The notes below the pieces were generated by a model. It searched no databases and was not told where the DNA came from. It worked only from the letters and a program-made list of their open reading frames with translations. The translations under genes were made by a program, and so were the position numbers. 64,000 bases of DNA. Source: Mytilus trossulus. Taxonomy: Eukaryota > Mollusca > Bivalvia > Mytilida > Mytilidae. The stretch spans positions 4,806,117 through 4,870,116 of the forward strand of contig NC_086386.1 of the NCBI RefSeq assembly GCF_036588685.1, written 5' to 3'. Every line of letters begins with the position of its first letter. Position 1 is the stretch's first letter. Shown one piece after another: positions 25,401 through 36,278 of the stretch.

Positions 25401-28400
25401 TCTACCCACCCTATCCATACCGACAACTCGGAAGTTATTTCTACCCACCCTATCCATCCCAACTACTCGGAAGTTATCTCAACCTACCCTATCCATACCG
25501 ACAACTCGGAAGTTATTTCTACCCACCCTATCCATACCGACAACTCGGAAGTTATTTCTACCTACCCTATCCATACCGACAACTCGGAAATAATTTCCAT
25601 GTAAATGCATAGGATGGTTTGCATCATATGTATGTCCTTCATCAATGAGCACCAGTTCTACTGTATCTCCCAGTGACACTTTCTGTACATGTACACACTC
25701 ACAGTACTCCTTGGTACAGTCAGTTGTTTTATTTAGTGTCTCTGGATTACATAGTAATTCCTGCAAGAAACGAAATAATTGATTAATTAAGTTATGAAAT
25801 GCACCTGTGCTTTTTTGATATATTTCACACGCATGCGTTTTCAAACTTTCTTTTTGATTAGATTAGGTTTTTTTTGTACAGTGCAAGTCTTAACGTTTCA
25901 TCTATTAGGCTTTATTTTTGCAGCTATACATTTTCCAATGACGTAACACAACAATTGAAGAGGTTACTAAATGACTTATGACAGCCACATGCGGTATACG
26001 TAGGATTAAATTACTGTATCGTGATCTTTTCGAAGACTCCTAGTGTTTAATATCGGTTAAAGTGCACAAACTTTAATAACAACTAAGAAACATTTGAAAT
26101 TATGCTTGAAGATATGCATTCTGTTTTACCATTGTTTGCAGAATTTTTCATTTAATCAATTTAAACAGGTCGATGAAACCGAAATAATATATAAGAAACA
26201 AAATTTATTTGATATTCTGACAAAAGTAATGATAGTCTTTCTTGGAATAAAATCCACAAGATCTAAGATGTCTGTTAGTTGTCTGTGCTAATGGGTAACA
26301 GTATCATTATCATATACCCATTAGCTCATTGTAATAATACTAATACATATAACAATAAGTGTATAAAATAATATCACTGTAACGTGTTGGATAGATGCTC
26401 AAAGAGTAATGTGATGTTTCAACTATAATTGCTAGAACTACAGCTGTATATTAGACAGACCACATTATCAAGACTCTAATCTTCAGTTTTTTTTCTATAT
26501 TGCATGTATTTAATAGAGTATCTGAAAACATACGATGCATGCTTCTATTTTATCCGTTTCTGTGTGTGTTGTGTCGTTGTTCTCCTCTTATATTTAATGC
26601 TTTCCCTCGGTTTTAGTTTGATACCCCGATTTTGTTTTTTGTCCATGGATTTATGAGTTTTGAACAGCGGTATACTTCTGTTGCCTTTATTTAAAGACTA
26701 TTTTAGTTATATATAGAGAGCATCTTTTAGTGGACCGACGAGACGGTTTGCAATCCTTGAAATAGTATGTTGTATTTTTGACTGTTTTAGTTATACAACA
26801 AGAAGATGTTGCGTGATTGCCAATTAGACAACTCTCCACAACATACCAGATAACACAGAAGTTAACAGTTATATGTCACCGTACAGCCTTCAGTAATGAG
26901 CAAAACCCATACCACATAGTCAGACATAAAAGGTCCCACAATGACAAATGTAAAATCATTAAAACGAGACAAAACTAATGGTATAATTAATGTACATAAA
27001 GTTAAACGAAACACAAATATATAGCAACAAACGACATGCAACCAATGAATTACAGACTTGGTACAGACACAAACATAGAGAATCTAACCTTGGGCAGTGG
27101 TCTAACAGTTCATCATAAGAACGAACTATTAGTTTTCTTTCGACTTACCTTTGGGATGTCATTAAACTGTGATAACACTGGTGATGGTGGTAATGTGTTA
27201 GATATGTGATTAATCTGTGGTGTATAATGGATATGGTCATGGTCATGCATTTGGTACACATCATTTAATCTGTAGTTACTGATATTGTAGAAGTCCATTG
27301 CCAGATAAAACCGTTTGTCCGGAACATCTTTCAGTGATGCATCATCGTCAAGTTTTGATACCAAACTGGAGACTGGTATAAGTGTCTCTGTCTCTTGAGA
27401 ATTCAATGGGTTCAGTGTCTTTAATTAAAACGACGGTAAAGATAGATTATGACTGTATTGGCATACACGTTTAAACGAAGGATATGTACAAATAACGTCG
27501 ATATCGATATCATAATATCAAACACAAAACAATTAACCTTTTCATGCCAAGAAACCTAGCTAAAAATTCCGGTCGACCCCCCTATCAGTCATTCATAGAT
27601 ACAGATTTAATTCCATTCAACAAATTAAATTATGACCTTTATGTTCGTGTCGCATAGAACTACACGGTTATATACCAAATGGTCAATTTTAATCATCTAT
27701 GTAATTTGCTCTATGGAGTGTTTGCAGAATTTCAAGGGAGGCAATTTCTTGGCATGGAAACCATATTACAATTTATTGTCATAAAACGAACATTCTTACA
27801 AGGTATTCTTAAGAGTTAAATGTTTGTCTATCGTTTATGATGCACGGTTTATTAATTTGAAGTCATATCTGTATCATTTATTTAGTTTAGCATGTCTTTA
27901 TGCCATTTTAAGCTTACTTCTTTGAATCCATTAACAAGCAATTGCCAAACATTGATCTGAAAGTGTTCATCTTACTTTCTTTCAACTGTAATCATTGAGT
28001 ATGTATAGTTAGATCATATCGTCGTTGAGGTTTTTCGATATCCATTTTCGTTTATAAACTATTTATGTAATTTATGAAAACTTTAAATGTATTTTAAGAG
28101 GAACAGCATTTTACAGAAAGTCAAAAAATGTATTCATTTATATATACCCTGCGTGTAACTTTATGTACTACTGGGTTGTTTTAACAATTTTCACTACCGA
28201 TAAAGTCCCCCATGGTCAGAACTTATGTATACCACCAAAATAGAAACTTCTATATACCTTTCCATCTCTTTTTCTATCATCATGAAATCTTGACTCCGAT
28301 GGGTCAGTCTCGTTGGCTCCTCGATATCTTATGATAGCCAGCTGTGAAGCATTTTTCACTCCACAGTCTGCAAGTCCTACAACTCTCATCCAGTAATTGT

Positions 28401-31400
28401 CAACCGGCTGATCACCGTTTATGATGACGTCATAACGCTCACCGTTGTACATTACCAGACTTTCCACTTCTATTGGTTCGATTGGAGTTCCGTCGGTCGC
28501 TATGACTGTTAAGTTGTGGTCATCAACAGAGATATGTTTAGGACAATAAAGCAGACCGTTACTGATCAGTCGAAAGCGGTATCGGCGACCAGAATCGATT
28601 GTAAAAACTTCAAATGGCGTGTACACTTCACTTCCTGTAGGCGTCGTAAACTTTTGAAATGCTCCCTTTCCTAAAACATAAGATTATGAGTTAAAACAAA
28701 ACTAATTGTTTTAAAAACTAAACTGTTGATAAGTGTATCAAAATATTCGATAAGAGATATAATTTGAAAGAGGCGTGTATGACTGAGAGAACCAAAAATA
28801 AAAAAAAAGTTACTGAAATACGTGTGTGACACTTTAATCAAAAGAAATATATTACGCAGTGGCGGATCCAGGGAGGAGGGGGTGGGAGTCCGATGGGTAG
28901 AACCCCATCTTTTTCAAAATGACTGGATCCGCCCCTGTAAGAAAAACATGTGTGGTCGTTAATTTTGTAGACGTATTCTTTTATGAATTCATGAATAGTT
29001 GTTTCAAGATGGGTTTACAATAAGACTGGAATAATGCTGGCGATCATTCATTAAATTAACAGAACCACCATCATCTGTTATGCACATCAATAGGGTCTAT
29101 TTCAGATGCTCCATGTACATTCACACGTTGTGATGAATCTTACCAATTTTTAGTTCGACATAGGAACCAATTGGTATTGTATACAGTTGGAAAAACATAC
29201 GCTTAACTTCATTATGTCGTTGGATATTGCTTTTTTTTTTAAATCATGGCCCATTCATGTATCTTGCAAAAATTTGCTAAAATGACGTACCGTTTATAAG
29301 CATTGATGCAGGTTTGTTGTCGCCATCCGCAAGATAATGATGGGCAAATTTGTTGATTGACAGCTCTGTCAACCAATCGTTGATGATTACTGTATACTCT
29401 GGTGTGTCGATGTCGTACATGTTGTATTGTTGATCTTGTTCTGGGGTTTGGCGTATGACTAACGGACCAAAGAAACCATCAGATCTCTGTAATCCTGAGT
29501 GAGCATGCCAAAAGTGTGTTCCTGATGTCGATGCCTTAAATCTAAAAATACAATATTATAATTGTATTTAGATTTGTCTGTCTCATCTTTATTTGGTTAT
29601 CCTTGACATATTTGGCAAAGTGAATACCAGTTGGATACAGGGGTTATTACTCTGATATTGCTACTGTTTTTACTCGAAATTAATAAATGTCTAAAATAAA
29701 TACAAGTATATTTGAAATTTAATGTCTTATATTTTCAAGCATTATTTTTTTTTGCAGATTAGATCAGATAAAGTCAAATAAACATTACTGCTAAATAACT
29801 ACACAGCTGTTTTTGCAAAGGTACTATTTCTGTACTAAAAAATGCAGTACTGGAAATTTACTTTTAATATTTTACTATTTCTTTACTTTAAAACTATTGT
29901 AATATTAAGGTACTTTTAATTTACAGTACTTGATTTGTACTAAATGTTTTGGTACAGAAATAATATAATATTCCATTTTTGAAAATCATAACTTTAAGAG
30001 ATTTGAAAAAGAAAAAAAACTTTCAAAATGCTGAAAATGTAACGGTAGTACTACAAAAATCTGTAGTACCTAAATTTCAAGTACAAAATAAAGTACAGCA
30101 CTGTAAAATACATGTACCTAAATAGTACAATAATTTAAGAGTAACAAAATAATACTGAATTTTAAAGATTTCCTTACAATTTTAGTACAGAAATAGTACC
30201 TTTGCAAAAGTAGCTGTGTACAGTAAATTATTAATGATTTATTTATATAAGGCTGCGTTTATCACCGAGTTTTTTTTTTAAATCTTCAAAAATGAAAATA
30301 ATACTAGTTTTTCACACTGTTTTGAATATACTTGATTATCTCTGAGTTTGTTTTTAAAATCCTCCATAATGTAAATAATACTAGTTTTTCACACTGTTTT
30401 AAACGTACTTGTACTGGAATGAAGTGTATGGTAGTATTGGACACTGTGTTACCATGGCTACACCATCCATAAACTGCGATTCTCTCTGGTGTATACCATG
30501 CCAATGTACAGATGTTCCTTCGCTACCCTCCAGCTTATTGTGAACATTTACAACTATTGTATCGTTGTAACATACCTGAAAACGTACATGTATATTGGGT
30601 TATTGTAGTTTGAAACATATGAATACTATACAATCACAAACACATGTAAAGAGACAGTAATGAAGAATAAAAGCAAAAGTTTAAGACCGAAAAAAACCAA
30701 ACTATTTGAATTAGAATAAATCAATCAATGGAGGAAGACCAGATCTGTATGATGACGAAGACCAATCAGAAATGTTAAAAAGGGATCTGTATGATCTTTT
30801 GTTCAAGACTATTTTCCCGATTTTCATTTTCAGATTTGTTGAATTGTACTGTATTTGCAAACCAATCACTCAATAAAGGAATTACGTGCAACCGAACGCA
30901 TACACGCATACACAATTGTTCGGATGACACATTCAAGTATTGATTGGACATTTATTGTCATTTTAATGATTACGTAAGGTGTTTTAACTTACTAAAGAAT
31001 AAGGTTACACTTTGTACTTTGTTTCGTTTTATCAATTTATCTGATTTTAGGGACACATGCTCTCTTGGTAAAACGATTCCTTGATATACGTGTACCTGGT
31101 TACTCGTCCTTGCAACACACGAATTTCATTACAGATATTACATAAGAGGTTAACATTTCCTTTAGATCGATTTAAAAAAGTTTTATTTGTAATATCCCTA
31201 TGATGAAACCAAATTTAAAGTCTAGACTCTTTATCTATTCAACATTCAAAAAATAGTTTGAAACATAAAAATCTAGGTTGGGTAGAACGTGATGAGGGTT
31301 TGCTGACATCATATTATTTTTTAACCCTAATAGTAATATCTTGTATTTAAATGTTGGTGTTTTTCACAGTTCATGTTTGGATAAATTATACCTCATGTAA

Positions 31401-34400
31401 ATTTGAAAAAGAAATTAACTCAAGAGAAACTGTGTACAATTGGTGCCCATTGTAAAACATTATAAATCTCTGAAAAATCAGTGTAAATAGGCGCATCATA
31501 TATACATAAAATGTTTTCTTAATATTTGAAATAAGGTTTAAATAATTTTGATTCCTGACAAAATACAAATTTTAATCTTCGTAATAAAACTAGATGTGCG
31601 TGAAGTAATGAAGTTGTACAATGTAATAGTGTATGGAGCACTGATACATGATATTTTGTCTTTTAATACAATGTATACTAGTCAGCAAAAGAAACATACA
31701 ATGAAACATAATGACATTGGCTACACTGTTCCAAGATAGATAATTAATTGCCAAATTGGTCTAATATTTAGATAACCCGAATAATTCAGTCGTTATAATC
31801 CGCTGATCTACGAAGGCTACATTAACGCCTGAACGACTTCCTCGATCAAGACCGTCAACCACTATCATATATCTTTATTTCTCAACAAACCAAATTACAA
31901 TGGTATAGAGATATACACAATAATTACATAGTGTATATGTACAGACATACAAAAATTATACGAAAGCAAGAGGAGGTACATATCATATATTACGATATAC
32001 ATATTAAACTAAATGATATCAAGTACATGAATTACCCAGGAGAGCCTAAATGAATATTTACAATTCTTATATATTTGCACAAGTTATTAAGATCAGAAAG
32101 ATTTTTACTATTCATCAGTTCATTAAATTTCAATGCATTTGGTTGATTTCTATATTTTTTTCTCAAAAACTGTTTACGCTCATCATTGAATACAGAACAC
32201 ATAAACATATAATGAAATTCATCTCCGATGTCACCAGAATTACAAAGTAAGCATTTTCTATTTTCTCTTGCAACGTTTTGCCATCTACCAGTCTCAATAG
32301 GAAATCTATGACTTCCTGTTCTCAATCTACATAATGTAATAATATTTCTATCATCTAAATGTTTAAAATAATATTCAAATTGACAGTTTTCTTTATACAT
32401 ACGGTAGTTTATAGCTTTTGGCGATTCTTGCACGTTAGTGTGCCATTTCTGTTTAAATTGATCAACAAGATTTTGTTTAACAATAGTATATAGCCATGTA
32501 TCGTTTACAAAATATTGGGTATCCCACACAAATGATAAACCAGATTCATCAAGAATGGATTTAACATGTTTCAACCATGTAATATCATTTTTATATTTAT
32601 ACAATGAGTACTTGTATAGTATTGCAGGAAGTTTTTCTTGTTTTACAGACAACAATTTAGTCCAGTAGTTAATTATACGGAGTTTTATATCAATCTCCAA
32701 AGGATATCTGCCCAATTCTCCGTATATCATGAAATTAGGTGTAGAATTTTTAACCTTAAGCAAAAGTTTGCAGAATTTCATATGAACCCTTTCTATAACC
32801 GAATTATTACCAAAACCCCAGACTTCACTCCCATAAATTAAAATAGGTTTAACAATCTTATCAAATAATTCAATTTGACATTCAATAGAAAGATTGTGCA
32901 ATCTGCCTTTTTTGATAACGTCGTACATAGCACACATTGCTTTATTTGCTTGTGCTTTTTTAGCCTTTAAAAAATTCCTGTTCTACTGAATAAGACACCT
33001 AGATAAGTAAACTCATTAACAATTTCTAGTACAATATCTTCATAATTAAACTTAACATTATTAGGTAGTCTACCTTTAGAAAAAAATACAATTTTACTTT
33101 TTTCTACATTCTCTTTCAGTTTCCACAATTTACAGTATTCAGATAAAGTATCCAGTTGCTTTTGTAAGTCAACCTGAGACTCAGATAACAAGACTGTATC
33201 GTCTGCATATAATATAATAAAAAGTTTAAGATAACAATCTAGTTCAGTTTCTAATTCATCTGATAGAGATTTCAAACCATCTATGTTCTTTTCTATTAGA
33301 AAATCTTCTAGATCATTTACATATAAAGAAAAAAGTATAGGAGATAAATTTTCCCCTTGCCTAACACCAACATTACATGGGAAAAATTCAGAATATTCAT
33401 TACTATAAAAAATTCTAGATTTTATGTTACTGTACATATTTGTAATAGTATTAAACATTTTACCATTCACAGAGTATTTAAGTAATTTTGACCAAAGTCC
33501 TGCATGCCAAACAGTATCAAAGGCCTTTGCAAAATCAATAAAGGCACAATAAAGTTTTTTCTTTTTCTGTTTTAACAGTTCAAATAATAGATGAAGTACA
33601 AAAATGCTATCGGTAGTAGAATATTTTTTCCTAAATCCAAACTGGTTTTCCTTAAGTAATAAGAAATTTTCTAAAAAAGAGCTTACTCTAAAATTGAGTA
33701 CTGAAGTAAAAAGTTTACCCAAGCAGCTTAAAATAGTGATGGGTCTATAATTTTGTGGATCACACTGATCTCCTTTATTCTTGTAAAAAGGTATAATATT
33801 TCCAATAAGCCAGGATTCTGGTACATTTCCCGAACTAAATATAACATTAAAAAGCTTAACATAAACAGGCATAAAAATATTACATGTAGACTTTATATAT
33901 TCATTTATAATTAAATCATCACCACATGCTTTTCCATTTTTTAGTTTTTTTATACATGTAAAAATTTCTACCTCAGTAATACTACTGTTAATAATTTCAT
34001 TCAATTCTTGCAATTCTTCTGAAATAGGTATGTTTTCATCTTCAGAAGTTGAAGAATTAAGACTTTTAAAAAATTCGTAAAGAACATCAACAGAAATATT
34101 AGCTGTTTTTACCCCCCTGAAAATTCACACCGCTTTGCAATATGGGAATTTTGATTTAAATTGGCAGCTAAGGAAGGAGGAGTTCTGCATGTTAATTGAT
34201 GTTAAATTATGTAAACTGATGTTGATTGATGTTAATTGATGTTAATTATTTATTATCGGATTTGTGTTAATTGAACGCACGTGGTGAGACTTTAATAAAG
34301 TATTTGTCTTGTCTGTCTTGTTTGGTAAGACAATTAAAAGACAGTTGCGCAGACTCATTATCCTGATCACCGCTGATTGGCTCACTCTCTCAGAGAGCAG

Positions 34401-35030
34401 GCGACGCGGCCAATGATCATAAGGAGTTCAAACCCTCGTGTGGGAGAAAATCGGACACGGAAAGGGCTTGAATTATTCGAGATAATATTTAGAGTGGTAT
34501 TTTCTTAAGGCAAAAACCCGATTTTTTGGGTTATTTAAAAAATCGTTTTTCACCCCATAAATTAAAAAAATCGATATTTAAACTTATAACGTGATTCATA
34601 GACATTGTCTACATAAAATTTTGAATGTTTTTGCAGACACTTGAATACTTAATTGTCATTTTCGAAAGTAGGTGTCGACTTTTGTGAAAATTTTACCCCA
34701 AATAAATGCCAAGCTCCCCTAAGGGTGGACACGAATTAAGCTTACAATCCTTGTTTGTAGAGGTTTGTTTTGATTTTAGAACAGAATAATTTGATAAATT
34801 TATTAATCTTACATGTATACCAGGGCCCGGTAACATCCTGTTCACTGTGATTATTCCCCTTTGATTCCCATCCGCTGGAACACAATGAGGTCGTCCACAG
34901 TCTGTTGTATTGTAAGGACAATCGTAACAAGACTTTGTAAGAGTATAATAGTATTCTACTGTAAAGTTATATTCACACGTCATTGGACGATCTGTCTTAC
35001 ATGGTCTTATGCACGGATGGTCCTTGTAGT
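22365..35030 (-). CDS. Multicopper oxidase, laccase-like (spliced, 5' end missing)
   Basis: Predicted blue copper oxidase coupling one-electron oxidation of phenols, other organics or metal ions to reduction of O2 to water. Coding exons, 5' to 3': 35030-34813, 30575-30409, 29541-29291, 28670-28258, 27418-27149, 25760-25566, 24053-23906, 22495-22365. Each has AG/GT borders and the phases join without gap, giving about 596 residues and a TAA stop. All copper-ligand motifs are present: [22 protein letters not shown] and [12 protein letters not shown], the last with the type-1 Cys and an axial Met, so an active enzyme is expected. The N-terminal part is cysteine-rich ([24 protein letters not shown]), as in animal laccases. 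No signal-peptide exon was found upstream, so the start is unknown. Oddities are a LINE in one intron and tandem arrays at two donors. A hephaestin-type identity is less likely because only one three-domain set is present. Confidence 0.9.
22630..22720 (-). repeat. Dispersed repeat family R4 fragment
   Basis: Contains CGTTAGTTTCCTCGTTTGAA and GTGTCATTTAGTCTCTTGTG, the reverse complement of R4 sequence found at 24249-24450. It lies just beyond the 82-bp array in the last laccase intron. Confidence 0.6.
22750..23970. repeat. 82-bp minisatellite copied from a laccase exon end and its donor
   Basis: Fifteen units of about 82 bp. On the minus strand each carries about 64 bp of exon (coding [20 protein letters not shown]), the donor CAG|GTAAAT and about 18 bp of intron. 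The native exon end is the rightmost unit (donor at 23905). Because 82 is not a multiple of 3, reading through would shift frame at each unit. All or nearly all units keep the donor GT, so 15 candidate donors lie in a row. Confidence 0.93.
23906..24053 (-). CDS. Laccase-like exon: domain 3, NPG border
   Basis: Acceptor TTTCTTACAG, donor CCAG|GTAAAT, 148 bp. It encodes [39 protein letters not shown] and [10 protein letters not shown], typical of animal laccase domain 3. It exits in phase 1, completed by the final exon to give [13 protein letters not shown]. The last 64 bp and the donor are repeated about 14 times downstream. Confidence 0.9.
24110..24450 (+). repeat. Dispersed repeat family R4, two partial copies in tandem
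   Basis: GATGTGGTATGATTGCCAGT opens one partial copy and GATATGGTATGAATGCAAAT (about 24249) another, which continues through CAAACGAGGAAACTAGCGGC. Both match the R4 family seen at 26795 and 61010. It lies in a laccase intron between two splice-donor arrays. Confidence 0.7.
24941..25596. repeat. 39-bp minisatellite copied from a laccase exon end and its donor
   Basis: About 17 units of 38-39 bp. On the minus strand each unit runs from exon sequence coding for NFRVVGMDR into the donor GTGGGT or GTAGGT and about 10 intron bases. The native copy is the 5'-most one, at the exon ending 25566. Units of 39 bp keep one frame open on both strands, which produces long repeat ORFs that are not separate genes. 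Distal units (left) are more diverged than those near the exon. Confidence 0.92.
25566..25760 (-). CDS. Laccase-like exon: domain 3 with HPMHLHG
   Basis: Acceptor TTCTTGCAG, 195 bp, phase 0 at both ends. It encodes [35 protein letters not shown] and [19 protein letters not shown]. The chosen donor AGG|GTAGGT joins MDR to LGSTTT of the next exon, restoring the family pattern GMDRLGS. The same exon end and donor are copied about 16 more times directly downstream, so other donors could be used. Confidence 0.88.
26545..26700 (+). repeat. Dispersed repeat family R6 copy
   Basis: Contains GATTTTGTTTTTTGTCCATG and GATTTATGAGTTTTGAACAG. An inverted, shorter copy lies at 48785-48885 in the plus-strand SLC5 gene, so it is interspersed rather than gene sequence. 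Confidence 0.65.
26795..27065 (+). repeat. Dispersed repeat family R4 copy
   Basis: Contains ATTGCCAATTAGACAACTCT, GTCACCGTACAGCCTTCAGT and GAGCAAAACCCATACCACAT. Related copies: 24110-24450, 56190-56340 and 56680-56830 (plus), 22630-22720 and 61010-61205 (minus). Here it lies in a laccase intron. Confidence 0.75.
27149..27418 (-). CDS. Laccase-like exon: domain 2/3 linker
   Basis: Acceptor ATTAAAG, donor AAAG|GTAAGT; 270 bp, phase 0 at both ends. It encodes [40 protein letters not shown] and [14 protein letters not shown]. The histidine-rich MHDHDHIHY insert is unusual. The acceptor lacks a good pyrimidine tract, so the 5' border is slightly less certain. Confidence 0.82.
28258..28670 (-). 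CDS. Laccase-like exon: cupredoxin domain 2
   Basis: Acceptor GTTTTAG, donor AAAG|GTATAT; 413 bp. It encodes the beta-rich middle domain, including [28 protein letters not shown] and [10 protein letters not shown], standard domain-2 signatures. Phase 2 entry and phase 0 exit fit the neighbouring exons. Confidence 0.9.
28857..28939. mobile_element. Tiny inverted-repeat element (GTGGCGGATCCAG ends)
   Basis: Starts GCAGTGGCGGATCCAG and ends CTGGATCCGCCCCTG, an inverted pair with a G-rich middle of about 50 bp. A related single end (GCAGTGGCGGAGCTCCCC) is at about 41310. It is probably a much-deleted MITE in a laccase intron. Confidence 0.45.
29291..29541 (-). CDS. Laccase-like exon: domain 1/2 border with HFWHAHSG
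   Basis: Acceptor ATTTTTAG, donor AACG|GTACGT. It encodes [20 protein letters not shown], the second copper-ligand motif, then [10 protein letters not shown] and the start of domain 2 ([12 protein letters not shown]). Entry and exit phases match both neighbours. Confidence 0.9.
29800..30221. mobile_element. TIR element, about 420 bp, GTAC-rich core
   Basis: The left end ACACAGCTGTTTTTGCAAAG continues into GTACTATTTCTGTACTA. The right end, read on the minus strand, is ACACAGCTACTTTTGCAAAG followed by the same bases. This gives inverted repeats of about 38 bp. The core is rich in short GTAC blocks and has no ORF. A non-autonomous DNA transposon is likely; target-site duplication unclear. It lies in a laccase intron. 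Confidence 0.65.
30409..30575 (-). CDS. Laccase-like exon: cupredoxin domain 1 with HWHG
   Basis: Acceptor TTTTCAG, donor CAA|GTACGT. It encodes [11 protein letters not shown] and SVHWHGIHQ, the first copper-ligand motif, then [13 protein letters not shown]. It enters in phase 0 and leaves two bases of a Lys codon completed by the next exon. Confidence 0.88.
32032..32950 (-). pseudogene. LINE ORF2 C-terminal segment, out of frame with the RT
   Basis: About 300 residues following the RT, starting around [20 protein letters not shown] and running to HLGSPG and a stop. It has a Cys/His-rich stretch ([19 protein letters not shown]), typical of the region after the RT in this group. A single-base deletion at a short T run near 32970 would explain the frame change from the RT segment; the continuity of conserved sequence supports one ancestral ORF. 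Confidence 0.75.
32967..34115 (-). pseudogene. LINE reverse transcriptase fragment
   Basis: Encodes conserved RT blocks: [40 protein letters not shown] and [12 protein letters not shown], the catalytic YADD box. The reading frame stays open upstream to about 34112 with no starting Met, consistent with 5' truncation. It ends in a premature stop just after [12 protein letters not shown], where the frame shifts relative to the downstream segment. No longer able to make a full ORF2 protein. Confidence 0.85.
34116..34812. other. Intron remainder upstream of the LINE
   Basis: AT-rich sequence containing short repeats of GTTAATTGATGTTAATTGAT near 34190-34250. No exon, ORF or known element seen. Confidence 0.5.
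34813..35030 (-). CDS. Laccase-like exon: N-terminal Cys-rich region and start of cupredoxin domain 1
   Basis: Acceptor TTTGTTTCAG precedes ACTACAAGG and the exon ends at CAT|GTAAGA. It encodes [12 protein letters not shown], the Cys-rich stretch with [11 protein letters not shown], and [10 protein letters not shown]. It starts with two bases of a split codon, so at least one upstream exon exists, and ends in phase 0. Confidence 0.85.
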
Positions 35031-35649
35031 CTGAAACAAATATGTTAGAATGCAAACAAAAATACGTCAAAATAAAAATAAAATGGGTTTACCTATATCC
35101 CCACACTTGACAACCTTCAACAATGAGAAAAAGCCAAAATCATGTGGTTGGCTATAAAAGACTCCGAAATGACGATATAGAAAACAAGTTGAACCAGAAA
35201 ACTTCGGGCATGTGGACTTGAAAAGTTTTAGGTTAAGAAATGTTGTACTGATTTGTGAAAATATAATTTAGTAAAATACTATGGATATTTCTTTACAAAG
35301 AAATATCGTCGAAACCAAACAATGAATCAGCATGCATCAGGTCATGTAGTACCATTTGTGATCATTTATAAAGCAGCATCTAATTTGATGCGTAGTTTGA
35401 AATATTGACTTCTGATGTAACAGTAGCACCAGTAGCACAACATACAATCTATATGGTCGGTCTCGTATGATTGACAATAAATGTCCTTCAGCTTATTGGC
35501 TGAAAAATTCCTAAAGGGCTTATGGCTAACTGATCGTCAGAACTGTTTCAGAATTATTAAAGTGAGAACATATTGATTTTAAACAAAAACAGGTTAAGAA
35601 AAGAAATATCTTTTTATTGTAATATTCTATACAGAAGTTTATTTCATTG

Positions 35650-35825
35650 AATTACAAAGCAAAAAATAAAAAAAATACCGAACTTCGAAGAAAATTTAAA
35701 AAAGAAAGTATCGAAACAAAAGGCAAAATCAAAAGTTCAAGCACATCAAACGAATGGATAACAACTGTCATATTCCTGACTTGGTACAGGCATTTTCTGA
35801 TGTAGAAAATGGTGAATTGAACGTG
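35650..35825 (-). repeat. Dispersed repeat family R3, inverted copy
   Basis: On the minus strand it reads ACCATTTTCTACATCAGAAA, TGCCTGTACCAAGTCAGGAA and ATCCATTCGTTTGATGTG, matching the copy at 20640. Confidence 0.75.
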
Positions 35826-36278
35826 ATTTGAAAGACTTTGAAAGCAGACTCAACCTCATGTTGTTATTAGAGTCGCATAAAATTCTATCATATTGGCAAC
35901 GATGTGTGAACAAAACAAACAAACAGACATAATAGAAATAAATGTCAAGAATAGGGGTACAATAGTCAACATTGTGTTATAATCTTTATCACTATGAAAG
36001 TTATCATGTCGCTAGTGTTGATATAGATTGTTTTCATTTTTATGAATTGGTTTTCGGCATCTTTACACTTAAAATGTTTTTGCAGTGCTTCATGGTTTCA
36101 ATACAAGTGTATTTCTTTAAAAAAAAGAGATGTTGCTAGATTGCTTTACTGTCCAATTTTCTAATAAACCACACATACTTTCTTGTATATTTAATAAAAC
36201 GTGCGTTTGCATTTTTTTCTTTAAAAATACAAAATGATATTTATTTTTTTTTGTAAGATTTCTCATCTTCTACGATAT

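Larger units (their letters stand above)
31860..34115 (-). mobile_element. 5'-truncated non-LTR retrotransposon (LINE) in a laccase intron
   Basis: About 2.25 kb in the same orientation as the host gene, between the exons at 34813 and 30575. It retains most of the reverse transcriptase, the region downstream of it, and a 3' tail containing AATAAAGATAT on the minus strand near 31870. The endonuclease domain is absent, so it is a 5'-truncated copy, as usual for target-primed insertion. Protein motifs fit the CR1/L2/Jockey group; the clade is not settled. Both ends are approximate and I did not identify target-site duplications. Confidence 0.85.

Noticed and set aside
25080..25604. 174-codon plus-strand ORF with a repeated [16 protein letters not shown] phrase
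   Set aside because: It is the antisense reading of the 39-bp array, whose unit is a multiple of 3; the real coding strand is minus (laccase exon end).
32050..32841. Plus-strand ORFs across the LINE
   Set aside because: Antisense shadows of the minus-strand LINE coding sequence.
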